A DNA stretch of 64,000 nucleotides from the NCBI GenBank assembly GCA_003241055.1, contig QFOD01000019.1, positions 41,339 to 105,338 on the forward strand, given 5' to 3'. Numbering within the stretch: position 1 is the stretch's first letter; every line of letters begins with the position of its first letter. The notes beneath the pieces are model-generated. The model was not told where the DNA came from, did no database searches, and was given only the letters and a program-made list of their open reading frames with translations. Below, one piece after another: positions 25,030 to 32,690 of this stretch. The translations under genes and the position numbers were made by a program. The stretch comes from Roseateles depolymerans (GTDB taxonomy: Bacteria > Pseudomonadota > Gammaproteobacteria > Burkholderiales > Burkholderiaceae_C).

Positions 25030-25638
25030 TCAGCTCTTCATGTAGGGGAAGGTGCCAGCAATCATTTCCGCCCGCATGGCGCGGAGTTCTTCGCGAGCGG
25101 CAGAAGCTGGCTCACCGGCGCGTTCGCGAAGCCGGTCCGTGACCTCGAAATGGTACGGGCCGCTATGGAGCGGGGAGTGAGGAACAGCCTTTTCCAGCCC
25201 GGCGATGTTGGCGCCAAGCTTTTTCGGGAGGAAGACGCCGTTGTCCGCATCGTCAATACCAATCTTCCAACGGAAGAGGAAGCCGCGGGCGATTGCCGCG
25301 AGGTGATGGCGACGGGCGACGATGTGGTGAGCATCCGTGGCATCCGGCTGCATCTCTCCTCGGGCGAGTTGAATGTTTCCGGATAGCGCCTGGCTGTGAC
25401 TGCCCTTGGTCAGGGCATCTGCCTGGAGTCGCTTGACGGAAATGCGCTGCTTCGTGAATCCGTTCTTGTAGCAGACCAGCGACTTCGCCTTCCGAAGGGC
25501 GCGGTCATTGCGCACCGCATACGAATTGACCGTCTTGTCGGTGCCCATCAGCAGGTTCGCGAGGATTGCCTGCTCTTGCAGCTCCGCAGCGGATGTTGAC
25601 AATGCCTGTACGCTGCCGACAGGCGCTTCCTTGGCCAT
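25030..25638 (-). CDS. AHH-family nuclease toxin, no delivery domain
   Basis: A 202-residue protein whose C-terminal half is an AHH (HNH-like) nuclease: DATDAHHIVA with Ala103-His104-His105, then IDDADNGVFLPKK and HSPLHSGPYH. The AHH domain is a toxin domain usually found at the end of Rhs, VgrG or PAAR-fused proteins. Here only about 95 residues precede it and no signal peptide, PAAR or Rhs repeat is seen. It could be a cytosolic effector, a type VI cargo effector, or a tip relocated from a larger toxin. GGGAGG precedes the ATG. The Imm11 gene follows immediately. Confidence 0.85.
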   Translation of the reverse strand: MAKEAPVGSVQALSTSAAELQEQAILANLLMGTDKTVNSYAVRNDRALRKAKSLVCYKNGFTKQRISVKRLQADALTKGSHSQALSGNIQLARGEMQPDATDAHHIVARRHHLAAIARGFLFRWKIGIDDADNGVFLPKKLGANIAGLEKAVPHSPLHSGPYHFEVTDRLRERAGEPASAAREELRAMRAEMIAGTFPYMKS

Positions 25639-25833
25639 GCGGCCTCCCTGAAATGGTCGTTATTGAACCTCGTGAGCTAACGAACAGTATGCATGGCCAA
25701 AGACACTAGGACGTCCGCCCAAACGGATGAAGACTGCAACACGATGTGTTCAGCCGTGGCCGAGCTGCGTTCAGCTCGTAGCCACGGGCACAAGAAAACG
25801 CCCCGGCGCGGGCCGAGGCGGGTGAGGGCGGGG

Positions 25834-26190
25834 TCAGCGCTGCGCCGGCTTCGCGAGCTGGCAGGTGACCTGCAGGTGGACCAGGCCGGCGTACTGCTGG
25901 CCGAAGTCGTCGAAGGTCGCGCCCACGGCGCGGTACTCGGGGCTCACCAGGACGGCATGCCCGCCCAGCCACTCGGCTTCGATGAACTCGGCGAGTGTCG
26001 TGTCGTCGGCGCGCGCGAGCTGCGCCAGCGGCACCTTGGCGGTGAAGGTCGCGAGAACCTCGTGCGTGACGAAGGGCTCGAGCTCGGCCGGCGTGAGCGG
26101 CTGGCGCAGCGGGTAGGGCACGTGCTGGTCGTTCTGGTATTCGGCCAGGGACCGGCGATCGCCCATGAGGCATTGCGCGATGAATTCCAT
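25834..26190 (-). CDS. Hypothetical backbone protein
   Basis: A 118-residue protein (start MEFIAQCLMGDRRSLAEYQN) with acidic and aromatic residues and no recognised motif. It lies downstream of a strong minus-strand terminator, so it probably has its own promoter in the 26191-26222 gap or is served by read-through. On the same strand as the small membrane proteins that follow upstream. Function unknown. Confidence 0.65.
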   Translation of the reverse strand: MEFIAQCLMGDRRSLAEYQNDQHVPYPLRQPLTPAELEPFVTHEVLATFTAKVPLAQLARADDTTLAEFIEAEWLGGHAVLVSPEYRAVGATFDDFGQQYAGLVHLQVTCQLAKPAQR

Positions 26191-26222
26191 TGGGATCCTC
26201 TTGTCGGTTGCGCAAAAGAAAA

Positions 26223-26242
26223 AACCCCGGCAAGCCGGGGTT
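26223..26242 (-). terminator. Rho-independent terminator of the small membrane-protein operon
   Basis: On the minus strand AACCCCGGC-TT-GCCGGGGTT forms a 9-bp stem followed by TTTTCTTTT, a textbook intrinsic terminator. It overlaps the first base of the stop codon of the 72-residue membrane protein. Confidence 0.85.
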
Positions 26243-26460
26243 CAAGTCTTGGAGCGGGCCTTCTGTCGGCCACGGAAGTCGAGGAAGAGCGGGTGCCGCG
26301 GTGGGTGTTCCATCGCGGCGCGCTCTTTCACCCGGCTACCGTAGGCCAAGACCACAGCAAACGCTCCCCAGATCACGATCGACAACCAGGCGATGGCCAG
26401 GCCGGCCAGGTCAGGATCGGAGTTGAGTGCGCTTGCCACGGAGTCCAGAAGTGCTTGCAT
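26242..26460 (-). CDS. Small single-pass membrane protein
   Basis: A 72-residue protein with one clear membrane segment (LAGLAIAWLSIVIWGAFAVV, about 18-37) followed by a basic tail (KERAAMEHPPRHP). The ATG is preceded by GAGGAGC. Its start lies 50 bases inside the preceding gene, and its stop codon overlaps the terminator. Small membrane proteins of this kind are frequent in conjugative-element accessory operons; function unknown. Confidence 0.65.
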   Translation of the reverse strand: MQALLDSVASALNSDPDLAGLAIAWLSIVIWGAFAVVLAYGSRVKERAAMEHPPRHPLFLDFRGRQKARSKT

Positions 26461-26734
26461 GTTGCTGCTCCTCAGGCTCTTGCGAGCCCTTCTTCTCCTC
26501 GATGCTGAGGAGAATGACGGCCAGGGTCTGTGCGACCAACCAGCCGACCACCACGATGGCCATGTAGGCCAGCGATCCCTTGGCCAGGCCAAGGGTTGCG
26601 TTCGCTGCCGCCAAGGCCCACGACGCCTTCTTCAGCGCGTCGGCCGCGCTGGTGCGGGCCTCTTTGTTGAAGAAGAGCGTGAGACGGCGGCGCTGCTCGA
26701 CCTTGAGCCGAGCACGTTCAGTGCGAGTTGCCAT
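26411..26734 (-). CDS. Small membrane protein
   Basis: A 107-residue protein with a basic N-terminus (MATRTERARLKVEQRRR), a hydrophobic stretch (SLAYMAIVVVGWLVAQTLAV) that forms one or two membrane helices, and a polar C-terminus. AAGGA precedes the ATG. The last 50 bases overlap the next gene, implying coupled expression. No family recognised. Confidence 0.65.
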   Translation of the reverse strand: MATRTERARLKVEQRRRLTLFFNKEARTSAADALKKASWALAAANATLGLAKGSLAYMAIVVVGWLVAQTLAVILLSIEEKKGSQEPEEQQHASTSGLRGKRTQLRS

Positions 26735-26851
26735 GGAGTCGTCCTTTCAGGTTGTCGAGAAGGACGCCTCCACCCGACCGGGGATGGGGAGCCCCGCTCG
26801 GGTTCAGGTTGTGCAGACGACGGACGTCTGCGTGGATTCGCAGCCACTGTT

Positions 26852-27115
26852 TCAGGCTGCCGCTTGCTCCGGTTCTGCAAGCGTGAGCCAAGGGGCCAGG
26901 AAATCCTGGCTGGCCTCGGCGGTTGCCGGCTCGGCCTGCTGCTGTTGCAGCAGGTGTTCGAGCTTGAGCAAGAGGGCGCGAGCGTGCTCGGTGACCTCCG
27001 CGGACGCGTCCTTCATCCCGTTGCGGACCGCCTCGATGTGGCGGGTCAGCGTGGGAATCGGCGCGTTCGCGGCGTCGAGCTCGATCGTCGTCAGGGCTTC
27101 AGTCGTGATGGTCAT
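26852..27115 (-). CDS. Small acidic helical hypothetical protein
   Basis: An 87-residue protein starting MTITTEALTTIELDAANAPI, predicted mostly helical, with a Gln run (QQQQ) near residue 58. A GAGG site lies 8 nt before the ATG, deciding it over longer frames. It precedes the two small membrane-protein genes on the same strand (gap 117 bp containing a GC-rich hairpin). Function unknown. Confidence 0.6.
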   Translation of the reverse strand: MTITTEALTTIELDAANAPIPTLTRHIEAVRNGMKDASAEVTEHARALLLKLEHLLQQQQAEPATAEASQDFLAPWLTLAEPEQAAA

Positions 27116-27181
27116 GACTTCGATCCTCGAAAGGGATTCGTGGGATCTCGACCCGCGACACTCTTGACCGGAACGCGCAGC

Positions 27182-27433
27182 ATGGCCGGCATACCGAGAG
27201 GACCACGGGACATCGAGATGATTCGCCTTGGAAACAGCATCCGGCTCACCCGGCGAGAGGTCGAGCGCTTCACGAAGATCACCGGCATGCCGCCGGTGGG
27301 TGTGAAGACGCTCGACGATCTCGACGCGTACATCCGGGAGTGCAAGGCCCATTTCTGGGGCGAGTCCGAGGACACGCGCTTCCTGCACTTCCTTCTTGAC
27401 GAGGAACGCTCACGCTGCCTTGGCGCTGCGTGA
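27182..27433 (+). CDS. Small hypothetical protein on opposite strand
   Basis: An 83-residue frame with natural-looking composition: MIRLGNSIRLTRREVERFTK, then GMPPVGVKTLDDLDAYIREC and FLHFLLDEERSRC. It would be a DNA-binding-like helical protein but no family is recognised. It overlaps the end of the convergent 171-residue gene by 24 bases. The ribosome site is weak for both ATG 27182 and the internal ATG near 27221, which lowers confidence. Confidence 0.5.
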   Translation: MAGIPRGPRDIEMIRLGNSIRLTRREVERFTKITGMPPVGVKTLDDLDAYIRECKAHFWGESEDTRFLHFLLDEERSRCLGAA

Positions 27434-27925
27434 ACCCTCGACTTCGGCCGTCGCACCTGCACCGGCCGCAGTGCCGGCGAACCGTTCCTTCGCCGGAGCG
27501 AAGTCGGGGTCGCCGCGCAGCGCGGGGGCGCGGGCGCGAGACGGTTCCCTGCGCACGGGCGGCAGGGCTTCGATGGCGACACCGGCGGCCACAGACCGGG
27601 CGGCGCGAAGCCATCTGAACGGGCCCAGGACCACGGAGGTCAGGACCCAGCGCACGAAGGAACCGATGCGCTGATTCCGCGCGTCGACCGCCTTCTGCTC
27701 GCGCAGCGTCGTCTTCGCACGGATGTACAGCGCCAGGTGGGTGCGCTTGGCTTGGGGGTCGGCTTCGAGTTGCTTGACCACTTCCTCGGCGGTGGAGGGA
27801 TGGCCAATTGCCGTGTACAGCTGCGACCAGGCCCGGTCCTCCTCGACGTAGCGTCGCTGAGAGCCGTGTCCGTGGGGCCGCTGCTGCGGGGGCAGGTGCT
27901 GCTCGATGTCGTGGGCTTCTGTCAT
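27410..27925 (-). CDS. Hypothetical protein with basic, low-complexity tail
   Basis: A 171-residue protein with an AGGAGA site before the ATG. The N-terminal part has His and Gln runs, the middle (EDRAWSQLYTAIGHPSTAEE to TTLREQK) is helical, a hydrophobic segment lies near 88-100 (FVRWVLTSVVLGP), and the tail is Arg/Ala/Pro-rich and probably disordered. The hydrophobic segment may associate with membrane. Backbone accessory gene of unknown role. Confidence 0.6.
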   Translation of the reverse strand: MTEAHDIEQHLPPQQRPHGHGSQRRYVEEDRAWSQLYTAIGHPSTAEEVVKQLEADPQAKRTHLALYIRAKTTLREQKAVDARNQRIGSFVRWVLTSVVLGPFRWLRAARSVAAGVAIEALPPVRREPSRARAPALRGDPDFAPAKERFAGTAAGAGATAEVEGSRSAKAA

Positions 27926-28023
27926 GGGTCTCTCCTGTGGTGAGCAGGGAGACGGACTCGCCCACAGCAGGGGACAGCCGGTCCCCGCTGGGGTAGCATG
28001 GAAGTCCGCTCACGCGGATCCAC

Positions 28024-28275
28024 ATGAAAGCCGTCACGATGAATCGCTCGGGCACTTCTCTTCAAGTCGTCGAAGGCGGGCGGGCCGCACTCGAGAGGGA
28101 GTTGCTGTGGGCTGCGGCGTTGAACCGGCCCGGCTTCGAGTCCCTCCTGAGGCGGCTGACGCCGGCGGCTAACGATGCTCTTTCGAGCGCGTCGCCAGGT
28201 TCTGACGGATCAGCACCTCCTCGTCGATCAGGCGCAGCATCCGACGCAGGTCGGAGCGAACACCCGGCTCAGTGA
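28024..28275 (+). CDS. Doubtful small reading frame
   Basis: An 83-codon frame whose first ~55 residues (MKAVTMNRSGTSLQVVEGG, then ALERELLWAAALNRPGF) look protein-like, while the rest overlaps the better-supported minus-strand gene at 28169-28378. No good ribosome site. It may be a gene with a displaced end or chance. Confidence 0.3.
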   Translation: MKAVTMNRSGTSLQVVEGGRAALERELLWAAALNRPGFESLLRRLTPAANDALSSASPGSDGSAPPRRSGAASDAGRSEHPAQ

Positions 28276-28378
28276 CGGCGGCCTGCGTCGAGCGCAGCCG
28301 CTGTTTCATCAGAGCCAGTTCTTCCTCGTTGGCTTCATCGAGCCAGCGAAGAAACTGCTTCCACTCGTCCTTGTCCAT
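28169..28378 (-). CDS. Small charged helical protein
   Basis: A 69-residue protein starting MDKDEWKQFLRWLDEANEEE, highly charged and predicted fully helical. Natural composition for a small soluble or coiled-coil protein. It begins 5 bases after the stop of the preceding 52-residue gene, so the weak ribosome site may be offset by translational coupling. No family recognised. Confidence 0.55.
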   Translation of the reverse strand: MDKDEWKQFLRWLDEANEEELALMKQRLRSTQAAVTEPGVRSDLRRMLRLIDEEVLIRQNLATRSKEHR

Positions 28379-28383
28379 CGCGA

Positions 28384-28542
28384 TCACGCCGCCAGGGGCA
28401 GCATCACGCAAGGGGCGTCGACCGCACGAGGGCGGGCCGGCGCGAGCAGGGCAGCAAGCTTCACGACCGGCACCACGACGAGCGGGGCGCGGCCGGAACC
28501 GCCAAGCAGGCGGCACACGGGTTGAGACGTGTTGTTCGACAT
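28384..28542 (-). CDS. Very small hydrophobic protein
   Basis: A 52-residue frame (MSNNTSQPVCRLLGGSGRAP at the start, then a hydrophobic segment VVVPVVKLAALLAPA). The AAAGGAGAA site before the ATG is strong, which is the main evidence that it is translated. It heads a two-gene unit with the charged 69-residue protein. Confidence 0.5.
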   Translation of the reverse strand: MSNNTSQPVCRLLGGSGRAPLVVVPVVKLAALLAPARPRAVDAPCVMLPLAA

Positions 28543-29352
28543 GGTCGTTCTCCTTTGCGTGAGCAAAAGGGGAACGCCGGCCTCCGGGTGGAGAAACGAT
28601 GTTCCCCATTCCGGGTTGCAGGCGCCGCGGTCGCGGGCCCAAAGATGGCGAGAGACCCAGGCCGAGGCGTTGGGTCTTTCGCACGATTCAGGAAGGGGAT
28701 GCCTTCCCGGGGATGCACAGGCCGTACGAGACGACCTGATCGACGGCAGGCCTGTCCTCGCGAGCGAGGTCAGGACGGTGCCGAAGCGATGCGGCGGCTG
28801 CGGGAGCCCTCACGGGTCCGGATGCGAGCCGGCGTGCCCAGGACCAGTCCGTCGAAACGGAGCCGGCGCCTGCGCGCGTTCATGCTGAAAGCATGGTTGC
28901 CGATGGTTGACACCACCCACACCACGACAGTCGGGCCACGGTCCGCAGGGGACTGCGGCCGAGGATTCGGACGGCGCCAAAGGGCGCGGTCCAGGCTCTT
29001 TCGAGCTTCATCGCTTGCGCGACATGGCCACCAGGGTGGCCGATCCAAGGGCGGGTCACGACCGCTAACGCCAAGGTGCCAGAGGCACCGTGGACTTCAG
29101 GGAAGAACCGAAGACGGCTCGCCATGAAGGCTGCACCAGCACGAACGCCGGAAGGAAGCCCAACCAGTCTGCCACCGTCGCGCCCCGGGCGGTAGGGGGC
29201 GGTTGCAAGCGTCCGACGCACATCGGCACCGGCCGGCGGCTTGACTTGGCTCAAGTCCAGGCGATTTGCTGGGGGCAGCCCGGGGGCTGGCTGGGTTTTT
29301 GCGGGCGCAGAATGGAAACTGGGCCGTCACTTTCTGTTGCTGACCACGGACG
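28543..29352. other. Long intergenic stretch between backbone and cargo
   Basis: No convincing gene in about 810 bp; the open frames here lack ribosome sites and natural composition. It contains a 7-bp inverted repeat GGGGAAC/GTTCCCC (28569-28607) just upstream of the 52-residue gene, another AGACCCA/TGGGTCT (28653-28677) followed by TTTC, and the 22-bp sequence at 29051-29072 shared with 11322-11343. This is the boundary between backbone genes and the hybrid-kinase cargo, so it may hold promoters and old recombination joints. Confidence 0.5.
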
Positions 29353-32300
29353 ATGGAAGACTCAGACCGCTGCAATCCCACCGGCCTCGTCCTGCGGCCG
29401 GCGCCAGCCTGGGCGCCTTGGCGTGCCAGGCTGGCCGGGCTGCTGCAGGCGGCGCTGGTCATTTCAATGCTGGCCGCCCTGGAGCCGGCCCCGGCCCAGC
29501 CGGCGTCCTACCACTTCCGACTGCCGTCCCTGACCTCGCCGATCAAGCTGGGTCCCCAGGTGCTCAGCCCCGAGGAGCAGGCCTACCTGGCCGCGCTGCC
29601 CGAGATCCGCGTGGCGATCGGCGTGCCGCCGCCCAGCCCCTACCAGACCGTGTCCAGCGACGGGGAGATCGGCGGCATCCACAGCGAGATGCTGATGTAC
29701 CTGATGCGGGCTTTCGGCCTGCGGGTCAAGCCGGTCGTGGTGCCGAGCTGGGGCGCGGCGCTTGACGCGGTGCGCCGGCACGAGGCGGATCTGATCATGA
29801 CGGTGGGCGTCACCAACGAGCGCATGTCCTACCTGGAGTTCACGCTGGGCGTGACGCCGTGGCCGGGGGCGCTGTTCGCCCGCACGGAAGGGCGGCCAGT
29901 GCCGCTGGAGCACGCGCGCTTCGCCATCGAGCGGGACTACATGGCCATCGACTTCGTGCGGCGCCAGTACCCGGACGCCTCCATCCTGACGGTGGACAAC
30001 ACCGGCGACGCGCTGGCCGCCGTGGCCAACGACAAGGCCGACTACTACCTGGGCGCGCTCTTCGAGGCCGTGGACTGGTGGTCCAAGCCGGGCGTGCAGG
30101 GCGTCGAGGTGCGGCAGCTGATGAACTACGGCACCGGCTACTACCACTTCGGCGTGCGCAAGGACTGGGCGCGCCTGGCGCTGATCCTCAACAAGGGCAT
30201 CTCGGCGCTGCGCGACACGCCCTTGCCGCAGTGGCAGGCCAAGGTCCAGTCGCTGCCGGCCAACATCAAGGTCTCCGCGCCGCTGCCGCTGTCGCCCGAG
30301 GAGCAGACCCTGCTGGTGGGGCATCCGACCTGGCGCATGGGCGCGGTGCGCGGCCTGACGCTGCTCAACGACATCAACGACAAGGGCCTGCACTCCGGCA
30401 TCGCGGCCGAGTACGCCGAGCAGGTCGCGCGCCGGCTGGGCGTGGGCCTGCAGGTGCTCGCCTACGACAGCGTGGGGGCGATGCTGGACGCCCTGCGCCG
30501 GGGCGACATCGACCTCGTACCCTTCCTCACGCGCACGCCCGAGCGCGAGAAGGAGTTCGTGTTCTCGACCGCCTACGTCGAGATGCCCTACCTGCTGGTC
30601 TCGGGTACCGACGGGCGCTACTACTGGGACCTCAACAGCCTGCGCGGGCACAAGCTCGCGCTGGCGGCGCAGCACCCGTTGCGGGAAGTCGTCGCGCGCA
30701 AGTATCCCGACATCCAGATCGTCGACGCACGCGACGGCGCAGCAGCCATGGACGCGGTGGCGCGCGGTGATGCCGACGCGGCGGTCGAGATCAAGCTCTT
30801 CGCGAACCTGCGCATCAACTCCGATCCGGGCAACCGGCTGCGGGCGGTCGCCGCGGTCGATGCCCTGCCGGCGCAGTTCCACTTCGCCGCCTCGCAGCAG
30901 TCGCGCGCGATGATCCCCATCATCAACCGCGTGCTGGCCGAGATCCCGGCCGCCGACAACGAACGCATGCTGCGGCGCTGGATCGCGGTCGACCTGGACC
31001 CGCCGTTCCCGTGGCGGCGCTACCTGCCCGCCGTGTCGGTGGGCGTGGCGGCGCTGTTCGGCGTCGCGTTGCTCAGCCTGTGGTGGATGCGGCGGCTGTC
31101 GCGCGAGGTGGCCCAGCGGCGCGTGTCCGAGGAGAACCTGGAGGACATCGGCAACAACCTGCCTTGCGTCGCCTTCCGCTACGTCGTCGACGACACCGGG
31201 CACCTGCGCAGCACCTACTTCTCCGCCGGGTCGGAGGCCTTCCTCGGGGTTGCCCTGCAGCCGGGCAAGACCGTGCTGTCGAACCTGGAGGCCTACATGA
31301 ACCCGGAGGACGTGGCCGCGGCCCGGGAAGCCGGCCGGCGCAGCTTCCGCAGCGGGGAACCCTTCAGCGTCACCTACTGCTACCTGCGGCCCGGCGACGG
31401 CCGGCGCTGGATGCATTGCCAGGCCGTGCGCCGCTCGGCCGCCGACGGCCGCTCGACCTGGACGGGCTACGTGGTGGATGTGACCGCCGAGCGCGACCTG
31501 CAGGCGCAACTGACCGAGGAGGCCCGCAAGCGCAACCTGATGCTGGCCTCCGCGAGCCACGAGTTGCGCGCGCCGGCCCACACCGCGCTGCTGGCGCTGC
31601 AGGCCCTGCAGAGCGACGGCCCGCCCGAGGCGCGGGCCCGAGCCCTGTCGGTGGCGCAGGACGCCATGCACACGCTGAAGCAACTGCTCGGCGACGTGCT
31701 GGACGCAGCCCAGCTCAACCATGGCGAGCTGCACATCCGGCCCCGGGTCTTCGCGCTGCGGCCATGGATCGACCAACTGGCCGACTCGGCCCGCCAGTGG
31801 GCCGAACGCAAGGGACTGGCGTTCGAGCTGATCGTCGACCCGGGCCTGCCCAAGGTCGTGATGATGGACCCGCTGCGCATGCGCCAGGTGGCGGACAACC
31901 TGCTGAGCAACGCCGTGAAGTACACCGACCGGGGCTGGGTGCGCCTGCATGTCGGCGCCGTGGCCAAGCCTGACGCGGGCGCGGCGCTCGCGCTGATGAT
32001 CTCGGACTCCGGGCGCGGCATCACCCCGGCTCAGTTGGAAAAGGTCTTCACGCCGTTTGCAGGTGCCGATGGCCAGGCCACGGTGCCTGAGGGCAGCTCC
32101 GGCCTGGGCCTCAGCATCTGCCGGCACCTGTCCTCGCTGATGGGCGGGAGCGTGGAGCTGCGCAGCGAACTCGGGCAGGGCACGATGGCCGTGTTCGAGG
32201 TGCCGCTGCGCTCGCTGGCAGGCGCCCGAGCGGAGTCGGTCTCGCAGGGCGTGCTCGTCTGTGACGACGACGATGTCTCGCGCCTGTTGATGGCGCAGAT

Positions 32301-32646
32301 GCTGGCGGCCCAGGGCTTCGTCGTCGCGGAGGCCCGCGACGGCAGCGAGGCGCTGGTGCGGCTGCGCAAGGGCGGCATCGGGCTGCTGGTGACCGACCTG
32401 CGCATGGGCGGGATGGATGGCTCCGAACTGCTGCATGCGGTGGCGAAGCTGGAGGAACTGGGCCAGCCGCGGCCCCGCATCGTCGTCTGCTCGGGCGAAG
32501 GCGCGCCGACGGACGAGGACGGCCTGGTCTTCGACGCCTATCTCGGCAAGCCGGTCGAGATGGACGTGCTGCTGGACACGCTGTCGGCCATCGGCTTCGA
32601 GCCGCCGCTGCGCCGTCGGGCGACGGTGGGCACCGCCGACGAGTGA
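29353..32646 (+). CDS. BvgS-like hybrid sensor histidine kinase
   Basis: A 1097-residue unorthodox kinase. After an N-terminal signal or anchor segment come two periplasmic solute-binding-type (SBP_bac_3) domains (about 60-320 and 320-545), a membrane helix (about 557-578), a PAS domain, a HisKA domain with SASHELRAP (His near 736), an HATPase domain (ADNLLSNAVKYT, SDSGRGIT, GSSGLGLSI) and a receiver domain from about 966 with LLVTDLRMGG (Asp near 1014). No HPt domain follows, unlike BvgS itself, so phosphotransfer needs a separate HPt or response regulator, which is not adjacent. It senses an unknown ligand in the periplasm. It converges on a diguanylate cyclase gene 44 bp away. Confidence 0.93.
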   Translation: MEDSDRCNPTGLVLRPAPAWAPWRARLAGLLQAALVISMLAALEPAPAQPASYHFRLPSLTSPIKLGPQVLSPEEQAYLAALPEIRVAIGVPPPSPYQTVSSDGEIGGIHSEMLMYLMRAFGLRVKPVVVPSWGAALDAVRRHEADLIMTVGVTNERMSYLEFTLGVTPWPGALFARTEGRPVPLEHARFAIERDYMAIDFVRRQYPDASILTVDNTGDALAAVANDKADYYLGALFEAVDWWSKPGVQGVEVRQLMNYGTGYYHFGVRKDWARLALILNKGISALRDTPLPQWQAKVQSLPANIKVSAPLPLSPEEQTLLVGHPTWRMGAVRGLTLLNDINDKGLHSGIAAEYAEQVARRLGVGLQVLAYDSVGAMLDALRRGDIDLVPFLTRTPEREKEFVFSTAYVEMPYLLVSGTDGRYYWDLNSLRGHKLALAAQHPLREVVARKYPDIQIVDARDGAAAMDAVARGDADAAVEIKLFANLRINSDPGNRLRAVAAVDALPAQFHFAASQQSRAMIPIINRVLAEIPAADNERMLRRWIAVDLDPPFPWRRYLPAVSVGVAALFGVALLSLWWMRRLSREVAQRRVSEENLEDIGNNLPCVAFRYVVDDTGHLRSTYFSAGSEAFLGVALQPGKTVLSNLEAYMNPEDVAAAREAGRRSFRSGEPFSVTYCYLRPGDGRRWMHCQAVRRSAADGRSTWTGYVVDVTAERDLQAQLTEEARKRNLMLASASHELRAPAHTALLALQALQSDGPPEARARALSVAQDAMHTLKQLLGDVLDAAQLNHGELHIRPRVFALRPWIDQLADSARQWAERKGLAFELIVDPGLPKVVMMDPLRMRQVADNLLSNAVKYTDRGWVRLHVGAVAKPDAGAALALMISDSGRGITPAQLEKVFTPFAGADGQATVPEGSSGLGLSICRHLSSLMGGSVELRSELGQGTMAVFEVPLRSLAGARAESVSQGVLVCDDDDVSRLLMAQMLAAQGFVVAEARDGSEALVRLRKGGIGLLVTDLRMGGMDGSELLHAVAKLEELGQPRPRIVVCSGEGAPTDEDGLVFDAYLGKPVEMDVLLDTLSAIGFEPPLRRRATVGTADE

Positions 32647-32690
32647 GGCGCGGCCCGGGCTGTCCGTGGCGGCAGCGGGCCTGGCCCGGC

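Noticed and set aside
28880..29254. 124-codon minus-strand frame in the long intergenic region
   Set aside because: No ribosome site, odd composition, and no plausible domain.
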